From Quercus robur (Eukaryota > Streptophyta > Magnoliopsida > Fagales > Fagaceae), in NCBI RefSeq assembly GCF_932294415.1, contig NC_065535.1, positions 67,415,862-67,479,861 on the forward strand: a stretch of 64,000 nt of DNA, in the 5' to 3' direction. Of this stretch, positions 59,126-64,000 are shown piece by piece (the stretch's first letter is position 1; each line of letters starts with the position of its first letter). A model generated the notes under the pieces. The model ran no database searches and was not told the origin of the DNA. It saw only the letters and a program-made list of their open reading frames with translations. The position numbers and the translations under genes are program-made.

Positions 59126-59863
59126 TGTAAGTGCTCTAAAAAGAAAGGCCCAAGCCCACTTAGAACAGTGTTGCCCAGTCCCTCAAATTCGAGCCCAACA
59201 ATAGAATTTCTTTAGAGAGTGGGCAAACAATTCAAGTGCAATTCTAATCTGAATTCAAATCAAAGACCAAAGTGTCTGGAATGACCAAAAGGATTAATAC
59301 AAGTATATGATAAGAAAAATAGCTCTCCTTGGGCAGATTTGAGGATTAGTCTCTTGTATATAAGGTCTAAGTTTTACACCCAATAATGCACTGTATACTT
59401 TCTCTTTTTTCTAGTTTCTCCACAAGAAAAAGGTCCCCCCCCCCCCTTCTGGGAGACTCCTCTCCTTTTATACCCTTCTTCTTCATATCATAATCCTCCA
59501 TCTGTATGCCTCCAGGCGTTTCTAAGGACACTTGTCCCATCAACACTCTGTTGAAGGTGGTGGAAAGGGTTGCTAGTTGTGAAGATATTGTTCAGGAGTC
59601 ATTTCCTCATTAAATGCAGTTGTTAAGTTTGTTCCAGAACATTTAATGAGGAGGGGGAAGGTAAACTTCTCCAGGAAGCTTCCTCCTACCGTCACTGGCC
59701 CCCTCATGGTCCTTTCTCTTCCGCACTAGTTTCCATGAAGCGCTACTCCGTATCCCCTCCCATGCTCGGGTTAGTGAAGTCCTCAAGGCTGATACACTTC
59801 TACGAGCGGTTTTGTGTGAAACATTTCATGTTTTAATCCTCTTCAGTCCTCGGACTCCACACA
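59126..59863 (-). mobile_element. Probable solo LTR (738 bp)
   Basis: On the minus strand it begins TGTGTGGAGTCCGAGGACTG and ends TTTTTAGAGCACTTACA. A TATA box (GGGTATAAAAGGAGAGG) fits this orientation. Flanking bases GTTTT and ATTTT agree at four of five places, so the target duplication is only suggestive. No internal region is present. Ends and layout resemble the LTR at 18089-18863. Confidence 0.7.
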
Positions 59864-60035
59864 ATTTTATTTAACACTTTCTTTGAAACTTATATATTTT
59901 ACTACACCCCTAAACTATATTATAAGATTTAAAATATAGTTTTCCCAAAAATCCTTTCATTAACGCTACATAAATTACTTATCACCAAAAGTAAATGCTT
60001 TTTTGAACTCTATAAAAATAAATAAATAAATAAGT
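59864..60035. other. Short AT-rich spacer
   Basis: Nothing recognised apart from an (AAAT)n patch near 60019-60033. Confidence 0.6.
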
Positions 60036-60298
60036 TAAGAGTCTTGTAACTCAATTGGCTAACACCTCATGATAGTTTTAATGGAAACATCCTGAATTCA
60101 AATTCCTTCATCACCAACTATTGAATTATAAAAAATAAAATAAAAATAATCATTTGTTGGCCTTACAAATATGGAAAGTGATTTCATTTTGGTACTCACA
60201 AATTCAATTGCATCAATTTCATCATGATTTTTTTTTTTTTACACTGGCAAAGTTGTCTTTGTAGTTTATTGTAGTTTCATTGACGAAAAATGCTAATT
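60036..60298 (+). repeat. Duplicated SINE-bearing segment, copy 2
   Basis: Full-length tRNA-derived SINE at about 60036-60135 (AGAGTCTTGTAACTCAATTG A box, CTGAATTCAAATTCC B box, CAACTATTGAATTATAAAAA tail), then the same downstream block as copy 1 up to CGAAAAATGCTAAT, where the LINE begins. Confidence 0.75.
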
Positions 60299-60336
60299 TT
60301 TTTTTTTTTTGGTAGAAAAAGGAATAACATTAAAAA

Positions 60337-60860
60337 CTAAGGAACAAAACCAGGATCAACACACTGTCTGTTGCTATACAGACCACGGCTATCAGCCTCT
60401 AGAACAGAAATAAGGTCCACAGGCGGACCAGTCCACAACACAAAATCAGAATCTAAGTTCAGCTCGAAACTTGCAAGCCAGTCAGCACTTTTGTTTGCTT
60501 CCCTATAGACATGTGTTATAGTTGCTTGAGGGATTTGGTTCATCAAGAGCTTACAGTCATCCATAATTGAAGACAAAATAGTGTTAGCTGCAAATTGGTG
60601 AGTAAATGCATCAATTATGGCACTTGCATCTAACTCAATAGCCACAACTTGCACATTCAATTGCCGGCATAAAAGGAGGCCATCCCGCAGAGCCCATAAC
60701 TCAACTGTGAAGCTGTTTGTTATGCCAATCCTTCTAGAAAACCCCCTAATCCAGCTGCCATACTCATCTCGAAGAAGTCCTCCACCACCAGCCAAACCTG
60801 GGTTTCCCAAGGACGACCCATCATTGTTTTATTTCAACCAGCCATTACAAGGTTTTTCCC
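60337..60860 (-). pseudogene. LINE RNase H domain
   Basis: RNase H motifs in order: NNDGSSLGNPGLAGGGGLLRD, FTVELWALRDGL (Glu helix), VVAIELDAS (Asp) and THVYREANKSADWLASF (His/Asp region). A TAA lies at WLK*NNDG where Leu is expected (WLKLNTDGS), cutting the domain off from the upstream ORF2. Confidence 0.8.
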
Positions 60861-61563
60861 AGCGCACCTGTTTCAAGATTTTTCGTTTTGTCACCAGCGG
60901 CTTACCAGCACAGTGAAAGTATTCTAAAGCTTGGTAGATGATGTCTTTGGCAATACTAGACTTAAAATTCTTGTTCTCAAATACCAGTTGGTTCCTGCCC
61001 TTCCAAATAGCAAACATAAAAATTTGGTTCCAAGGAGCTTGACCTGAACTTCGAACACCTTTATCCCTACAATTAGACATGAGCCAGTCTTGAATGTTAG
61101 CCGAGAAGAAACCTGTGTCTAGGTAGCTAATTCCTAGCTGATGCCAAATAGTCTTGAGGACATGGCAGTCCCAAAGGGCGTGAAGGATGGATTCTGGCCT
61201 ATTACGACAGTGGAGACAAAAATTATCAACTTGCAGCCCCCTAGCTTGTAAGCAATCTCTGACCCCTATACTCTAGTGCATGCACTTCCAAATGAAGGTT
61301 TTAATTCTCAGCAATGTATCTAGCTTCCAAATCCACTTCCCTTGAAAGGCCGGATCAGGGAGAGGCTCGCTAGCAAGGAGATAAGCACTGCTAAGATCAA
61401 AAGAACCTTTGGGAGAAGGTTTCCAAGCTAATTTGTCCTGATTTCTTGCTACACACGAGAAAGGGGTAGCTTGAATCTCTCTTTTAACATCCTCAGGAAT
61501 CTCCATTTGCAGCAAGTTCCAATTCCATCCTTCCAAACTAGCAACATCTTTAATTTCTAGCAA
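60861..61563 (-). pseudogene. LINE ORF2 zinc-finger (zf-RVT) region
   Basis: WKPSPKGSFDLSSAYLL, then KLDTLLRIKTFIWKCMH, a stop, and CLQARGLQVDNFCLHCRNRP ESILHALWDC, the CX2C...HX4C pattern of the zf-RVT module. Joined onward to VRWEKPCNGWLK. Confidence 0.75.
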
Positions 61564-63703
61564 ATTAGACTCGGTGGTTAGGGGGCCTTGGATGATATTT
61601 CTTAAGATACCTACCTTGGTCCAGTTGTCATGCCAGAAGCTAAGGTTGCTATTATATCCCGGAACTCAAGTGATTCCTTTCTTGAAAACAGCTTCCCCTT
61701 TCTTCATTCTCCTCCAAGTACGAGAACAAGGTAACCTAGTTTCATTTCTGGAATTTAAACGCCGATTAGTACAATATTTCAGTCTCAACACTTTAGCCCA
61801 TTGAGAATCTTTCTCCGTGTGAAATCTCCAATTTAATTTAGTAAGAAGAGCCATGTTCCTACCCTTTGCAGCTTGGATACTCAACCCACCTACATCCTTA
61901 GGGGTAGTGACCTTTTTCCATCCCACCCAGTGCATACTCTTCTTATTGGTTGAAGAATTCCACAAGAAGTTTCGGTTTACTTGGTCTATGCCTTCTAAAA
62001 TCTTTCCTGGGAGCTGGTTGCATTGCATAACATAAGTTGGGATGGTAGAAGTGGCTGCTTGGATCAGAATTGACCTCCCAGCCATGGAGAGGAGGTTTGC
62101 TTTCCACCCTGCAAGTTTCTTCTTCACCCTTTCTAACACAAAGTTAAAATCCTGATTTGATGCACCACTATGCTTAATGGGAAAGTCAAGGTACTTTCCT
62201 AGATTAGGAGTAGACTGAAAACCGAGGATGTCACTTAAAGCTTCTCTATCACTACGGTCCACATTTGGAGCAAAGAAAACCCTGGATTTAGCTTCACTTA
62301 AGGTCTGACCGGATTGGCTGCAAAATTCATCCAACACTTCTCTAATTACAAGACAATTTTTCATGTTTGCCTTGGCAAAGAGGACGATCATCTGCAAAAA
62401 ATAGATGCGAGAAGGTTGGCCCTCTTCGGGAAGCTTTAATAGGAATCCAAGACATATCTTCACACATTTCCTGAATTAGTTGCCCCAAATAGTCCATACA
62501 CATAATAAAGATGTACGGAGATAACGGATCGCCTTGCCTAATCCCTCTAGTAGGATGAAAAGGCTCTAGAGCCCCTCCATTAAAGAGTAAAGAGGTGGAC
62601 ACCGAAGAGATGCAGCTCATAATAAGCTTAATTAAATTCCTTGGAAGATTAAACCGGATCAACATATCCCTAATGAAACTCCACTCCAATTTATCATAGG
62701 CTTTTTCTAAATCAATTTTCAAAGCCATATATCCTCCTTTGCCCTTGGCTTTACCCATAGTGTGGATCAATTCTTGAACAATAATAGCATTATCCACTCC
62801 TCTTCTTCCCGGAACAAAAGCCGATTGGCAAGGATCTATTAATTTATCCAAATAAGGTCTCAACCTCCCCACTATAATTTTAGTGACGATTTTGTATACT
62901 GAATTGCACAAGCTAATAGGTCTATAGCTACTAATGGATTCTGGGCTTTGGATCTTAGGAATAAGGACAATACTTGAGTTATTTAAATAGTTTGGAATTT
63001 TCCTACATAGGAAAGCCTTCCGAATCTCCTCTTTAACTGAATCCCCCACCGTGGAACAGAATCTCTAGAAAAAACCAGCATGAAGTCCATCAAGACCTGG
63101 AGACTTGAATGCCTTAAGAGACCACAAGGCAGTGACTATTTTAGCATCTATCACCGGCTGATCTAAACTGTGCTTCTCCTCCTCCGTGAGTCTACTTTGC
63201 CATCCCTTCTAGAGGTTATGATTCCAAGCAGCCTTGACTTGGCTGGTAGTATACAGCCTGATGAACCCCTCTCTAAAATGGTTCATTACTTCTCTTTCCT
63301 CCTTTAACCAGTCCCCTACCTCGTTTTTAACCATGGTAATTGTGTTCCTTTTCCTCCTAGCAAGAGCAGAAACGTGGTAGAAGGAAGTATTACGGTCTTC
63401 CATCACCATCCAATTAATTCTAGATTTTAAGGCCCACAACTCTGCCTCTTGATTCAGCACTACTTCCAATTCTTTATGAAGCTGATTTTCCAAATCAATT
63501 AGGGATGGTTGGGGGTTGGAAGCTAAAACCCGCTGGATTCCATTAAGTCTAGCCATTAATCTCCTTTTCTTCTCAAAAATATTTCCAAACTGATTTTTAT
63601 TCCATATCATCGCATCTTTTGTGAATCTTACAATAGAAGCTGAAAGATTTTCATCCCGATTCCAAGCCTTAGTCACCACTTGAGGAAAAGAAGGGTCGGA
63701 CAA
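61564..63703 (-). pseudogene. LINE ORF2 reverse transcriptase
   Basis: From the 5' side: FTKDAMIWNKNQFGNIF and EELMNHFREGF-like linker, then LKAFKSPGLDGLHAGFF followed by a TAG in place of the usual Gln/Trp codon, SSYRPISLCNSVYKIVTKII, YMALKIDLEKAYDKLEW, RGIRQGDPLSPYIFI and the catalytic FFADD. A frameshift comes straight after FFADD; the next frame carries on as VLFAKANMKNCL, GKYLDFPIKH, AGWKANLLSMAGRSILIQA and NFLWNSST. All RT blocks are recognisable, so the copy is not very old. Confidence 0.88.
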
Positions 63704-64000
63704 CCAAAAGCTTTGGAATCTAAAAGGCCTATTAAGGAAATTGGTCTGTCTAGGAACAGTTTCAAGAAGAACAAGACAATGGTCAGAATGACAACGAGTG
63801 AGATGGGAGACTCAAGCTTCTGGATATAAGAGGCACTAACTAGGATTCATGAAAAACCTATCTATTCTCTCTTAAATGAGGTTATTCAACTCCCTTCTAT
63901 TAGTCCACACGTATCTGGGACCCGAGAATCCCAAATCCACCATATTGCACTTATCAAGACAATCTTTGAATAAAAGGGATCTATATATGCTGACAGGCCT

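Larger units (their letters stand above)
60299..64000 (-). mobile_element. L1-type LINE, dead, 5' end beyond the window
   Basis: Plant L1 in reverse orientation. The poly(A) appears as the T run at 60298-60311. Toward its 5' end come RNase H, zinc-finger (zf-RVT) and reverse-transcriptase regions, then the region following the endonuclease at the right edge. The element entered duplicated segment copy 2 just after ATGCTAA; copy 1 shows the empty site. Roughly six or more stops and shifts split ORF2, so it is not active. Confidence 0.9.

Noticed and set aside
60617-60916. 99-codon plus-strand frame in the LINE
   Set aside because: Antisense shadow of the RNase H domain.
1-64000. CRISPR arrays, operons, bacterial insertion sequences or organelle DNA blocks
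   Set aside because: No regularly spaced repeats, no bacterial gene layout and no long organelle-like stretch; the sequence is plant nuclear throughout.

Overview
The window is nuclear DNA from a dicot plant. It is AT-rich, its genes carry many introns with GT-AG borders, and the space between genes is packed with plant-type transposons, tRNA-derived SINEs, MITEs, solo LTRs and an L1-type LINE. The repeat types suggest a woody rosid, perhaps Fagaceae (oak, chestnut or beech relatives). That placement is inference only.

Layout. 1-3160 (minus) holds the 5' half of an NT-C2 domain protein gene that runs off the left edge. 3.2-11.6 kb is gene-free and holds MITEs, SINEs and simple repeats. 11.7-16.1 kb (minus) is a complete seven-exon LRR receptor-like pseudokinase gene. 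17-24.6 kb is a transposon field with two hAT-like elements carrying perfect 8-bp target duplications, one solo LTR and a decayed RNase H fragment. 24.6-35.3 kb is a segmental duplication: two intact mTERF genes (minus), with a decayed PIF/Harbinger transposase gene between the two units. 36.5-44.5 kb (minus) is an 18-exon protoporphyrinogen oxidase gene of the mitochondrial PPOX2 type. 45.1-48.5 kb (minus) is a gene for a 768-residue basic, His-tract protein resembling KOKOPELLI. It stands head to head with a GatB gene (49.8-56.1 kb, plus) that keeps its intron structure but has several disabling changes. 57.2-64 kb is a nested zone: a copied piece of the PPOX2 first exon and promoter, a MULE-like MITE, a duplicated SINE-bearing segment, two solo LTRs, and a LINE whose 5' end lies beyond the right edge.

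How the genes relate. Several host genes concern organelles: two mTERF proteins (organelle gene expression), PPOX2 (haem synthesis) and GatB (Gln-tRNA synthesis in mitochondria and plastids). I see no sign that they form a functional cluster. No wholly new system is evident. The best leads are the broken GatB copy, the dispersed PPOX2 promoter copies, the mTERF segmental duplication and an inverted repeat shared by unrelated-looking LTRs.
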